Below, piece by piece: positions 42,375-50,175 of a DNA stretch of 64,000 nucleotides. Location: positions 1,178,001 to 1,242,000 of the forward strand of contig NZ_OY781063.1 of NCBI RefSeq assembly GCF_963676285.1, read 5' to 3'. Below the pieces are notes generated by a model. It saw only the letters and a list, made by a program, of their open reading frames with translations. It ran no database searches and had not been told where the DNA came from. The translations under genes and the position numbers were made by a program. The number at the start of each line of letters is the position of its first letter. Position 1 is the first letter of the stretch. The DNA comes from an uncultured Sphaerochaeta sp. (lineage in GTDB: Bacteria; Spirochaetota; Spirochaetia; Sphaerochaetales; Sphaerochaetaceae).

Positions 42375-44252
42375 TTAGATTCTCATGGGAACAAGGTCCA
42401 GGTACTCCTGGAGTGTCCCATCCCGTAGACAGGTTTCAATAATACTCCTGCCCAAAGGATCCAACGCTGGGGTGAGGAACTTCTTAAGCTCTTTCTTGAA
42501 GAAGGAAGAGAGAATCTGTGCCCCTGCATCAAACCCTTCCGTTCCTACCTCTACCTGTCGGTTAACTTCGAGCAACTCCTTGGGAATATACTCCCCGTCC
42601 ACCTTCACACTATCGAGAGAATACCCAAGAAGCGGACTTCTGGAGGGCTTCAATTGGTGTGGCTGAAACTTTGCACTTCCTCTTCTTGAGAGATACTCCC
42701 TTGCTATCCACTGGGGCATGAATCCAACCTTGTAGATCCCAATATGCTGATTGGGAACCAGGATGTATCGAGTACCAGGAAAGTCAACAATCTGCTTGAG
42801 CAGAAGATTTGCCTGGTCAACCATCCTTCCCGTAGCGAAAGGCCAGTAGGAACCAACTCCCTCACTGCTCATACCCTCTGTGTCATTGATGCTTGGGTTA
42901 TCGTGCCCTCTTGGAGCAACCAATCGCCATAACCATGCAAGGGAGGGAGGCAACATATGGAACATGCCGATAATCCCGTAGGTGGGATTCTCCCTCGAGC
43001 AGGGGGGTGTTCTCACCCCGAAGCTGCGAATATCAACTTCAACCGGTTCATTGACAATATTTGGGATCAGCCTTCTTGGCATGATCACACGGGGATTGGG
43101 ACAGGGTTTTCCTGGCGCATCCATCGTATGCTCCCAGATGAGACAGGTTGAAAGAGGAACCGTCTCATAATTCAGGAAAATAAGGGGTTCCTGAGGATGG
43201 ACACACAGCTCCTCCAGATATGGGTCGGTGCCATACTTGGTGATGTGGTTTGTCCGAAGGAACCAACCATCCTCAGCATCCTTCACCACCAGCTTTCCAC
43301 TCGAATTCTGCAGATCCGGATGACATAAGGCCATATCATCAGTAACCGGGCGTAGCTCACATGGCTCTTTCAAGGCAAGATAGGTTTTCTCTTTTGTTTC
43401 CGTGTGGGTACTGAGAAGGATCTTTCCATCCATCTCTCGGTGGATCTTCTCGATCATTTCGCTCTTGCCACCACCACTGGCCCCTTCATGCATGATGGTG
43501 ATGATATTGTCATAGGGAGTAATAACCCTGACGGTGGAACCGTGGGCGGTAACCCAACCTTCTTTCTCCCCAGTGGTCAGCAAGAGTCCATATACCCCTT
43601 TCTTCGCACTTGGGCCAGGATAGAGGTTGTATGCAAACATCTCGTAGAGTGATTCCAACCTGTTATGGACAACCATCTGCTTTCCATTGAAGTGGGTGTG
43701 TCTGAACGTTGGGGCAAGATAGATAATCGCCTCAGGGGTGAATCCTTCAGGCATTTGTTCAGCGGGGATGAATTTCTGCAAGTCTGCTAGCCCACCTGCA
43801 AAAAAACCAGCATTGCTTGGAGCTACCAGCAGGGAGGGAATCTCCTTGGTATCAAGACCTGTAGAGAACGGCATCAGGATCAAATCTGTGGTTGCAAGCC
43901 ATGCAAAGGTCTCTTCCCTGAGCGAAGAGAAATCTGTCGTATATCGGTCCTTGTATCGAGGCTTGTCTGTTGCCCCTTCGTCTGCGATCAACATGCAATC
44001 TGGATCACGACGTCGCATATAGGCATCATGATAATTCACGACAGCACCATTCTTGCTCCTGACGACTGAAACCTCGGCAATGCGCCCCTTGCCTGGTACA
44101 TCATAGGCTACTTCAAAGTGGTTGCAGCCTTTGCCCCCCATGGCGAGTTCCAGGAGTTCCTCTCTGGTCTCAGGAATGGTGATTTGCATTCCCTTATCTA
44201 CTATTGCTTGCAATTCTGCAGGCAATACCATTCTTTCAATGTATTTGTTCAT
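42375..44252 (-). CDS. DUF4914 family protein, PEP-carboxykinase-like
   Basis: A 625-residue cytoplasmic protein of the DUF4914 family, distantly related to phosphoenolpyruvate carboxykinase. A P-loop HEGASGGGKSEM is at about 255-266, where PEPCK has its kinase-1a motif GLSGTGKT. LAPTFRHTHFNGKQMVVHN (about 179-197) and ENPTYGIIGMFHMLPP precede further conserved histidines and arginines. The family is about 630 residues, so it is full length. Nucleotide binding is well supported; decarboxylation of oxaloacetate is not. AAGGGG lies before the ATG. It follows a strong terminator, so it has its own promoter between 44253 and 44350. Confidence 0.75.
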   Translation of the reverse strand: MNKYIERMVLPAELQAIVDKGMQITIPETREELLELAMGGKGCNHFEVAYDVPGKGRIAEVSVVRSKNGAVVNYHDAYMRRRDPDCMLIADEGATDKPRYKDRYTTDFSSLREETFAWLATTDLILMPFSTGLDTKEIPSLLVAPSNAGFFAGGLADLQKFIPAEQMPEGFTPEAIIYLAPTFRHTHFNGKQMVVHNRLESLYEMFAYNLYPGPSAKKGVYGLLLTTGEKEGWVTAHGSTVRVITPYDNIITIMHEGASGGGKSEMIEKIHREMDGKILLSTHTETKEKTYLALKEPCELRPVTDDMALCHPDLQNSSGKLVVKDAEDGWFLRTNHITKYGTDPYLEELCVHPQEPLIFLNYETVPLSTCLIWEHTMDAPGKPCPNPRVIMPRRLIPNIVNEPVEVDIRSFGVRTPPCSRENPTYGIIGMFHMLPPSLAWLWRLVAPRGHDNPSINDTEGMSSEGVGSYWPFATGRMVDQANLLLKQIVDFPGTRYILVPNQHIGIYKVGFMPQWIAREYLSRRGSAKFQPHQLKPSRSPLLGYSLDSVKVDGEYIPKELLEVNRQVEVGTEGFDAGAQILSSFFKKELKKFLTPALDPLGRSIIETCLRDGTLQEYLDLVPMRI

Positions 44253-44349
44253 AGTATTCCCCTTTCCATGTGCCAGGATCCTATCTCCTGTCCATGGTGT
44301 TATGCTTTTGAAATGTTCCCACCTGCTCTTCCTCGCCTTGGTTCAGAAC

Positions 44350-44393
44350 AAAAAAAATCCAGCATCCACCGGTAATAACCGATAAACACTGGA
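44350..44393 (-). terminator. Strong intrinsic terminator (leftward)
   Basis: On the minus strand a 15-pair stem (TCCAGTGTTTATCGG / CCGGTGGATGCTGGA) around TTATTA is followed by eight T. Several pairs are G-U, which pair only in the leftward transcript, so the direction is unambiguous. It ends the DUF2294 transcript. Confidence 0.8.
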
Positions 44394-44478
44394 CTACTTC
44401 AGGTCTGGTTTATAACCCTTCCTGTTATCTTCCAAGAGGATCAAGGGACCCTCTGCTTATTTGTAAAAACGTGAAATC

Positions 44479-44841
44479 CTACTTGGAAAAGCTCTTTTCA
44501 AGATTCCTATCCAAGGTAATGATGACAATCTTCTCCCCTGTTCGTGTGCTCACATCTGAGTGCAAGCTCACAATCTCAACATCGATGACTTCCTTGATCG
44601 TCTGCTTGAAGTACTCACTCGCACTTTCAAACAAGCTGGTTCGGATCTGCTTCAATAATTCCACTCCTTGACCACTCTCTGCCAGCTTCTGTTCAACCTG
44701 GCTTAGGAAGCCCTTGAGTCTAATGATTATCAAATCCTGAAGTATCGTTGTCTTTATCTGTTTCGGGCCTCGACCCATGTAATTGATTTCAAAGGTACTC
44801 ACTGCTTCGCTTATTTGCGCTTCCATTTGCCCCTTTGTCAT
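44479..44841 (-). CDS. DUF2294 family protein
   Basis: A 120-residue protein of the DUF2294 family (Na-translocating-associated in some annotations). Blocks seen: NYMGRGPKQIKTTILQDLIIIRLKG (usual YGKGP-x-x-V-x-x-x-x-x-D), LTxxE-like SQVEQKLAESGQGVELLK, and the C-terminal VEIVSLHSDVSTRTGEKIVIITLD. Function is unknown; it is small, soluble and lacks catalytic motifs. It lies downstream of a degraded AbrB-like gene and NhaC on the same strand and upstream of the strong terminator. Its ATG has GAAGGCC-like purines upstream. Confidence 0.75.
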   Translation of the reverse strand: MTKGQMEAQISEAVSTFEINYMGRGPKQIKTTILQDLIIIRLKGFLSQVEQKLAESGQGVELLKQIRTSLFESASEYFKQTIKEVIDVEIVSLHSDVSTRTGEKIVIITLDRNLEKSFSK

Positions 44842-44898
44842 TACTAGGCCTTCTCCTTACTTTATATGCGGATAGAGTAGAGAGAAACTCCATTTTTG

Positions 44899-45075
44899 TC
44901 AATGTTCCAGATTCTTGGCATAGAGGGCTGAGTTAATAATCCTCACATTGCCTCCATCCACTAAAAAAGTCACACGGTCCCCAGCTCCGATGCCCAAAGC
45001 TGTCCTAACGTCCTTGGTGATGGTCACCTGACCTTTGGCCATCACTTTTGCATTATCAATAAATTGTTATGCCAT
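44899..45075 (-). pseudogene. AbrB/SpoVT-type antitoxin-like gene with stop at codon 3
   Basis: From ATG 45075, preceded by GGAGG, the frame reads Met-Ala-stop-Gln-Phe-Ile-Asp-Asn-Ala-Lys-Val and continues MAKGQVTITKDVRTALGIGA, GDRVTFLVDGGNVRIINSALYAKNLEH. MAKGQVTI-x-KDVR-x-ALG is the swapped-hairpin AbrB/MazE DNA-binding domain. The TAA at codon 3 destroys the start with the good ribosome site, though GTG 45045 or ATG 45042 could still give a 47- or 48-residue protein. The C-terminus also looks shorter than usual for this subfamily. No toxin partner is beside it. Either a recent pseudogene or a very short active form. Confidence 0.65.
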
Positions 45076-45194
45076 CTTATCCTCCAAAGTAGGGAATTCC
45101 CTACTTTCAATGTGCCATGGGCGTCCCATTTTGATAAGTCCTCTTCTCAGAAGCATGTGGCATATGAAGACCAAGGAATCTTCAATCTTGCTGA

Positions 45195-46604
45195 CTATTG
45201 CTGATCCTCTGGCTCCGTCTCTCTTGGGGGTACACGCTCCATTGAGAGATTTGCATAGGCGAATACTACTGCCACGAGGGGAGTCAACCAGCAGAAGACT
45301 GCATAGGGAGCATAGGCACCTGCTGATACACCCAAGGCTGAGTACACAAAGACAGCACTGCTGTTCCATGGAATCAAGGGAGCGGTGAGGGTACCTCCAG
45401 CTTCCAGGGTACGGGTGAGGTTTTTCAGTTTGAGCCTCTGGTTACGATAATTCTCCTCATACATTTGGCCTGGAAGTATGACAGCGAGATATTGGTTTGC
45501 ACTAAATATATTTATCAAGATTGAGGTAAAGATGACGGTCACCGTCAGATTACCGACCGTGCCAACAAACCGGGATAGTTTCAGGACAATACTGTGGAGC
45601 ATCCCTGTCCGGTCCATAATCCCGCCGAGGGCAAGAGAGATGAGTGCGAGGATGACCACGTTATACATGCTCTCCATGCCTCCTCGGGAGAACAACGCGT
45701 CTATTTCCTGACTCCCGGTGTTACTCACATAACCGCTATGGATGGTTTCAAAGAGTTGCTCCAGACTACCTCCCTGGAATAGAAGTATAGCAACTCCTCC
45801 AAGAATAAGCCCTGTTATGAGGCAAGGGATGGCAGGTACCTTTAGAAAAATGAGGGTAATAACTGCTAGTGGGGGTATGAACAACCAGAACGTGAAGTTG
45901 AAGTGTTCCTGGATACTTTCTGTATAAGTTGAAACATCACCCATCGATCCACCTTCAGAGACAGTGAACCCAAGTATGGTAAACGCAATCAAGGAAAGAA
46001 CCATTGCAGGAACAGTGGTGTAAAGCATATGCCGGATATGATCAAAGAGATTAACACCAAGCACTGATGAAGTGAGGTTGGTGGAATCAGACATGGGAGA
46101 AATCTTGTCACCAAAAAAGGCCCCGGAGACAACAGCGCCTGCTGTCATGGCCACTGGGATTCCCAGTCCTTCACCGACTCCAACAGCAGCTACACCAATG
46201 GTCCCTATTGTTGTCCAGGAGCTCCCGGTGATCAAGGACATCAAACCGCAGAAAAGGAAGATGAGCGGAAGGAACCAACGGGCTGTAAGCACGTTAAACC
46301 CAAAATACATCAGTGCCGGGACAATACCACTGGAAATCCAAACCCCTATGAGCATTCCTATGATCAGCAGAATCAACAACGCGGGTATCGTCCTGCTGAT
46401 CGCCCCCTTGAATCCTTCCCTGATAACTTCCCAAGAACAGCCACTTGCATATGCACATATTCCGGCTGTAGTCGCACCAAGAAACAGTGCAAAATGGGGT
46501 TGGGTGTCCAATACAAAGATGGACACCCACAAGGCAAGGCCAGTGATAAGAAGTGGAATCAAGGACACATAAATCGAGGGCAATGGAGCTTCTTTCTTAT
46601 ACAT
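45195..46604 (-). CDS. nhaC: Na+/H+ antiporter NhaC
   Basis: A 469-residue inner-membrane antiporter of the NhaC family with about 11 membrane segments. Diagnostic blocks are LITGSSWTTIGTIGVA, SGAFFGDKISPMSDSTNL, and the C-terminal LEAGGTLTAPLIPWNSSAVF. It exchanges sodium for protons, sometimes malate/lactate in relatives, and keeps pH or sodium balance. The ATG follows a GGGAGATG box. It is monocistronic or reads into the broken AbrB gene and DUF2294. No regulator is obvious. Confidence 0.9.
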   Translation of the reverse strand: MYKKEAPLPSIYVSLIPLLITGLALWVSIFVLDTQPHFALFLGATTAGICAYASGCSWEVIREGFKGAISRTIPALLILLIIGMLIGVWISSGIVPALMYFGFNVLTARWFLPLIFLFCGLMSLITGSSWTTIGTIGVAAVGVGEGLGIPVAMTAGAVVSGAFFGDKISPMSDSTNLTSSVLGVNLFDHIRHMLYTTVPAMVLSLIAFTILGFTVSEGGSMGDVSTYTESIQEHFNFTFWLFIPPLAVITLIFLKVPAIPCLITGLILGGVAILLFQGGSLEQLFETIHSGYVSNTGSQEIDALFSRGGMESMYNVVILALISLALGGIMDRTGMLHSIVLKLSRFVGTVGNLTVTVIFTSILINIFSANQYLAVILPGQMYEENYRNQRLKLKNLTRTLEAGGTLTAPLIPWNSSAVFVYSALGVSAGAYAPYAVFCWLTPLVAVVFAYANLSMERVPPRETEPEDQQ

Positions 46605-47082
46605 GAAATAACATCTCCCAAGGTGTTGTATGCATACTACAGAGAATAGAAAGCAATATACTCAAGTTTACGTAAAACCTTATAATATCAATGCTTTCTA
46701 ATCTGGTACGCTTAGTACCACCTTACCAGCAGGAGATATAATGTCAACCGCCATCAATGTCGTTGATGTGGGAAAGCTTATGTAAGAAGGTTCAGCTAAG
46801 CAACAAGAACAGAACCTTACTGCTCGAATAAAATCTCCTGAAGAGAAACGTCATACATACACCTGCTTTTTAGCATGCATCAGAAAACTTCATCATCTTT
46901 ACTCTCCTTACACAGAGCGTTTGCTTCCAATGCATGTTTCCTATCGTTGACTGAGAAACGCTTCCCTTGCGTGATACCCGCATAAAGGAGTATCTGCTAT
47001 ATTCCGGCATGTATATACTATTTTCTTATAAATTTCTAAATTTATGCCGATAGTATGCTATGCTATTACTAGGGAGGATCTT
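46605..47082. other. Intergenic stretch, about 480 bp, with a micro-ORF
   Basis: It separates the nhaC start from the Fic gene. At 46741-46785 an ATG behind AGGAGA opens a 14-codon frame (MSTAINVVDVGKLM), which may be a remnant of a gene start. A 7-bp inverted repeat AAGGTTC / GAACCTT follows. No further gene is seen. Confidence 0.45.
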
Positions 47083-47985
47083 ATGCGGTATTACTCAGTC
47101 GCAGAATTTGCTCAAAAATGGTCCATGAGCGAACGAGGGGTGAGGAATTATTGTGCTCAAGGAAAAATTGAGGGAGCATTCCTGAAAGGAAAAACCTGGA
47201 TGATTCCTGATGGAGCTACCAAGCCTGAAAAATCAACGACATCGCAGAGACCTTCCTCTTCTCTGTTGGCTCGCCTGAAGGAAGAGAAACACTCCAGGAG
47301 GAAGGGAGGTATTTACCAGAAACTCCAGATAGACATGACCTATAATTCAAACCACATGGAAGGAAGCCAGCTCACCCATGAACAAACTCGGTATATCTAT
47401 GAAACCAATACCATCGGTCTTGAGAATACCATCTTGCAAGTTGATGATATTGTAGAGACAGTGAACCATTTTCGTTGCATTGACCTGATGATTGATCGAG
47501 CAACCTTCACACTTAGTGAGGCGTTTATCAAACAACTGCATGCCACCTTGAAGACAGGTACCAGTGATAGCCGAAAGGATTGGATTGGCATAGGAGCATA
47601 CAAAAAACTCCCCAATGAGGTTGGAGGTTTTGAAACAGTGCCTCCTGAGCAGGTCACAGAACAGATGCAAGCTTTGCTTGCCTCCTATCACTCAATCGAG
47701 GTGAAGACACTTGATGATATCCTTGAATTCCATGTTCACTTTGAGCTTATCCATCCATTCCAAGATGGTAATGGGCGGGTCGGAAGATTGATTATGTTCA
47801 AGGAGTGCCTCCGTTCAAACATCACTCCCTTTATCATAACCGATGATATGAAGCTCTATTATTATAGGGGTCTCAGTGAATGGAAGAGAAAAAAGGGATT
47901 GCTTCGCGATACATGCCTCGCTGCGCAGGATACGTTTAAGCAGTACTTGGACTACTTCAGGATTCCTTATGATAGGAAATCCTGA
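47083..47985 (+). CDS. Fic/DOC family AMP-transferase with N-terminal HTH
   Basis: A 300-residue Fic protein. The core motif HPFQDGNGRVGR is complete at 224-235 (catalytic H224). The self-inhibitory helix is present upstream as SNHMEG at 89-94, fitting (S/T)xxxE(G/N), so it belongs to class II and is held inactive until the helix is displaced. Residues 1-45 (YYSVAEFAQKWSMSERGVRN, GAFLKGKTWMIP) form a MerR/excisionase-like DNA-binding helix-turn-helix. Fic enzymes transfer AMP to Tyr, Ser or Thr of target proteins. ATG 47083 follows GGGAGG; the longer frame from 47044 lacks one. Regulation of its own gene by the HTH is likely. Confidence 0.9.
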   Translation: MRYYSVAEFAQKWSMSERGVRNYCAQGKIEGAFLKGKTWMIPDGATKPEKSTTSQRPSSSLLARLKEEKHSRRKGGIYQKLQIDMTYNSNHMEGSQLTHEQTRYIYETNTIGLENTILQVDDIVETVNHFRCIDLMIDRATFTLSEAFIKQLHATLKTGTSDSRKDWIGIGAYKKLPNEVGGFETVPPEQVTEQMQALLASYHSIEVKTLDDILEFHVHFELIHPFQDGNGRVGRLIMFKECLRSNITPFIITDDMKLYYYRGLSEWKRKKGLLRDTCLAAQDTFKQYLDYFRIPYDRKS

Positions 47986-47998
47986 TATATGGAAGGCT

Positions 47999-48020
47999 GG
48001 GTGCCCAGAGAAAGGCACCC
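47999..48020. terminator. Hairpin between convergent genes
   Basis: GGGTGCC (47999-48005) pairs with GGCACCC (48014-48020). It lies between the ends of the Fic gene and the SHOCT-like gene. Confidence 0.5.
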
Positions 48021-48033
48021 TTCTTCCCATTTC

Positions 48034-48459
48034 CTATCTGCAGAACACTTGTACCGTAGACTCATCAGAGTCCACGTCGATGCTCATCAGTTCAAGGGCT
48101 TCCATGATCTCCTGCATGTTCTGTGCATCAATTGACCCAAAGTCAAAAGGAATGCCGCTTTCATGCATGGATTCCTGGATCTTGTCCTGAGCTTCGGTGG
48201 GGATCAACTTGGAGATGTTCAGTCCAGCCTTGACCAGGGCAAGGGGGACCTTGACCGAAACCCGCTCACTGGACTTCCCTTCCTTCGGTTCTACTTTTAC
48301 ATAGAGGTACTTTCCCCGGATATCTCCTGGTTGGGTTTCCCTGATGTTTTCCATCTTCCCAGATTCCTTCTCCATGGCCGAGAGCAGCTTCTCCGCTTCG
48401 TCGGGGGTAAGCTTCCCCTCACTGAGCATGTGTAATATTCTCATTCTTTCTTCACTCAT
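48034..48459 (-). CDS. SHOCT-like domain protein of the DUF2089 operon
   Basis: A 141-residue protein. Residues 1-30 (ERMRILHMLSEGKLTPDEAEKLLSAM) are the short SHOCT-like helix pair seen in YvlB-type proteins. The rest (YLYVKVEPKEGKSSERVSVKVPLALVKAG) is a beta-rich part resembling the DUF4097-adjacent strand segment. No signal peptide. It is third in a compact leftward operon after a DUF2089 regulator and a small membrane protein, a conserved gene order. A role in cell-envelope stress signalling is inferred from such operons only. RBS AGGAGA lies about six bases upstream. Confidence 0.75.
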   Translation of the reverse strand: MSEERMRILHMLSEGKLTPDEAEKLLSAMEKESGKMENIRETQPGDIRGKYLYVKVEPKEGKSSERVSVKVPLALVKAGLNISKLIPTEAQDKIQESMHESGIPFDFGSIDAQNMQEIMEALELMSIDVDSDESTVQVFCR

Positions 48460-48469
48460 AATACTTCTC

Positions 48470-48742
48470 CTAGATGATATGAATCTCTATATCTTTGTCT
48501 TTCGATCGAAATGCAAGTTCCGTTCCAATGGTGGCACTCAGCAGTGATGGCAGCGCCTTGATCAAGGGAAAGTAAGAGCGAGCCTGCCTCGCTGTCCCTG
48601 GAATAAGCAGAAGGATGAAATAGGCAACCGCACCAAGTATGAGGACAGGAACAAACAGCAAGTAGATGAGTCCCAAGGGAAACCAGAATCTATGGGGTCT
48701 TTTCTCCCCTTGTACCCTGCAATCTAAAAGCATTGGTAGCAT
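48470..48742 (-). CDS. Small membrane protein of the DUF2089 operon
   Basis: A 90-residue protein with one long or two close hydrophobic segments (FPLGLIYLLFVPVLILGAVAYFILLLIPG, about 22-50) and a polar C-terminus (FRSKDKDIEIHII). No family is recognised. The start overlaps the stop of the DUF2089 gene as TAATG, and the SHOCT-like gene follows 10 bases after its stop. It probably anchors the small system to the membrane. Confidence 0.7.
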   Translation of the reverse strand: MLPMLLDCRVQGEKRPHRFWFPLGLIYLLFVPVLILGAVAYFILLLIPGTARQARSYFPLIKALPSLLSATIGTELAFRSKDKDIEIHII

Positions 48743-49107
48743 TACTCCATCTCCTTCAGTGCATCACTAGCAGTAATCTCTCCCCGCTCAATCCGGTCTA
48801 AAATACTCGAGACCGAAGAAGAGACCTGCACAGAAACGTCTACGATATCGAGCTGGGCTGCTATCCGATTCAAGCGGTTCTTCACTGTTGGGTAGCTGAT
48901 ATTGAAGATCGACTCCATCTGCTTGATCGATCCATTGGTCTTGATGAACGCTGCAATGAAAATCTGGTCTTCCATGCTTAGCTCTGCAAAGGGTGGCAGC
49001 TGGAAATTTCCTTCAATGGTTATGTTGTCCTCTGGTACCCGTACCTGGGTTATTACGAACTTCTTTCCCCCGGTCATCGAGAGCAGTTTCTGCCAACTGT
49101 GTTCCAT
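48742..49107 (-). CDS. DUF2089 family regulator
   Basis: A 121-residue protein of the DUF2089 family. LPPFAELSMEDQIFIAAFIKTNGSIKQMES and FNISYPTVKNRLNRIAAQLD form a helix-turn-helix with the order expected for DUF2089 (LSxEDxxFIxxFIxxRGNLKELE-like). The last helices (ILDRIERGEITASDALKEM) are a SHOCT-like segment. It likely binds DNA and controls its own operon. AGAGGAGG sits before the ATG. A clear promoter with two A-tract repeats lies directly upstream. Confidence 0.82.
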   Translation of the reverse strand: MEHSWQKLLSMTGGKKFVITQVRVPEDNITIEGNFQLPPFAELSMEDQIFIAAFIKTNGSIKQMESIFNISYPTVKNRLNRIAAQLDIVDVSVQVSSSVSSILDRIERGEITASDALKEME

Positions 49108-49128
49108 ATCGCCTCCTCTGATATATTC

Positions 49129-49157
49129 AATCTAAGAGGGAATAACATAAAAGTCAA
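49129..49157 (-). promoter_or_regulatory. Promoter of the DUF2089 operon
   Basis: On the minus strand TTGACT (49152-49157) and TAGATT (49129-49134) are 17 bases apart, about 22 bases before the start codon. Two 17-bp A-tract repeats lie just upstream of the -35 box. Confidence 0.6.
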
Positions 49158-49166
49158 TATTTATAT

Positions 49167-49214
49167 ATTAACTTTTTTAATTTTTTTAATAATTTTTATT
49201 AACTTTTTTAATTT
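49167..49214. repeat. Two 17-bp direct repeats upstream of the DUF2089 promoter
   Basis: ATTAACTTTTTTAATTT occurs at 49167-49183 and again at 49198-49214, 31 bp apart (about three helical turns). Each has ATTAA / TTAAT dyad symmetry. They are upstream of the -35 box, the place of UP elements or activator sites. Confidence 0.6.
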
Positions 49215-49240
49215 CATAATGCATTATATAGAATATTAGT

Positions 49241-49810
49241 CTATTCTCGCACCAATTCTACGAATGCGACATCAAGCAGTTTCCTCTCTGATACACTGCC
49301 ATGTCTATCCTTAGTTACCTTGAGCAGTTCCTGCCACCCCTCGGGGCCAACCGGAATGATCATGATGCCCTCAGGAGCAAGCTGATCAATCAGTGGTTTT
49401 GGGATAATCTTTGGTGCTGCGGTTACCATGATCCGATCAAACGGAGCATGCTCAGGCCAGCCAAGGTTGCCATCGGCCACTCGGTAGTGGATGTTCTTAT
49501 ATCCCAAAGAACTTAGCCTCTCTTCTGCCTTCTTGCTTAATTCGCTGATTCGTTCAACGGTATACAGCTCACCAGAAAACTCAGCAAGGAAGGCGCTCTG
49601 GTAGCCACTGCCCGTTCCGATCTCCAGTACTGTATGCTTTTTATTGAGTTCAAGTTGCTCGGTCATATAGGCAACCAAGCTTGGCTGGCTGATGGTCTGT
49701 CCGTGTCCGATGGGAAGTGGACGGTCAAGGGGAGAGAGGACTTTGTAGGGTTCATCCACAAAGCGGGAACGGTCCAGAGAGGAAAAGAACTGCAAGAGCT
49801 TCTCATCCAT
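49241..49810 (-). CDS. pcm: Protein-L-isoaspartate O-methyltransferase
   Basis: A 189-residue SAM-dependent methyltransferase that repairs isoaspartyl residues. The N-terminal block DRPLPIGHGQTISQPSLVAYM is specific to Pcm. The SAM motif I is VLEIGTGSGYQSAFLAE, then LYTVERISELSKKAEERL, and VADGNLGWPEHAPFDRIMVTAAP for motif II. APEGIMIIPVG closes the fold. Length is slightly shorter than usual. ATG 49810 is a conservative start; GTG 49816, seven bases after AGGTGG, or ATG 49822 is also possible. It is monocistronic. Confidence 0.9.
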   Translation of the reverse strand: MDEKLLQFFSSLDRSRFVDEPYKVLSPLDRPLPIGHGQTISQPSLVAYMTEQLELNKKHTVLEIGTGSGYQSAFLAEFSGELYTVERISELSKKAEERLSSLGYKNIHYRVADGNLGWPEHAPFDRIMVTAAPKIIPKPLIDQLAPEGIMIIPVGPEGWQELLKVTKDRHGSVSERKLLDVAFVELVRE

Positions 49811-50175
49811 ATGCACAAGCATACCACCTGAGTAAGACAATGATAAGAGACGAAAGAGTCAGAGATTATCCAAGAGGTTATGAACCATAAATAGTCCATC
49901 ATTTTTGATGGGGTAAACGAATTTCTCTGTTATTCTTTTCACTTTTGAGGGAGTAGACCGTTACTTCCTCATTTCTGAAAGGGTATCACCAAGTACCCAT
50001 GTCCTTAAAAGCAGAAGAACTATATATACCCATTGAACAGCTTCTTGTGTTCAATCAGAACCATGTGGAGTGTAGGGTATATCAATTAAAAATGTTTCTT
50101 ATATATGAGAAACATTTGCAATTTTTAGCAAATTATACTATTATAAGAGAAACTATTTGGAATGGAGGTGCTTCT
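49811..50175. other. Intergenic stretch with inverted repeat and promoter
   Basis: An AT-rich region before the second DUF4143 gene. A frame extending that gene upstream to 49999 has no ribosome site and random-looking sequence. It contains the inverted repeat at 50090-50117 and the promoter at 50116-50144. Confidence 0.5.
50090..50144 (+). promoter_or_regulatory. Inverted repeat plus promoter of the DUF4143 ATPase gene
   Basis: AAATGTTTCT (50090-50099) and AGAAACATTT (50108-50117) form a perfect 10-bp inverted repeat with an 8-base TA-rich centre. TTGCAA (50116-50121) and TATTAT (50139-50144) are spaced 17 bp, 32 bases before the start. The repeat touches the -35 box, as a repressor site would. 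Confidence 0.45.

Noticed and set aside
45067..45369. 100-codon leftward frame ending near the AbrB remnant
   Set aside because: It overlaps the nhaC end in another frame, and has a Cys/Leu-rich random-looking sequence; the in-frame AbrB reading is far better.
49999..50175. N-terminal extension of the second DUF4143 ATPase
   Set aside because: No ribosome site at 49999; the conserved start with GGAGG is at 50176, and the promoter lies inside the supposed extension.
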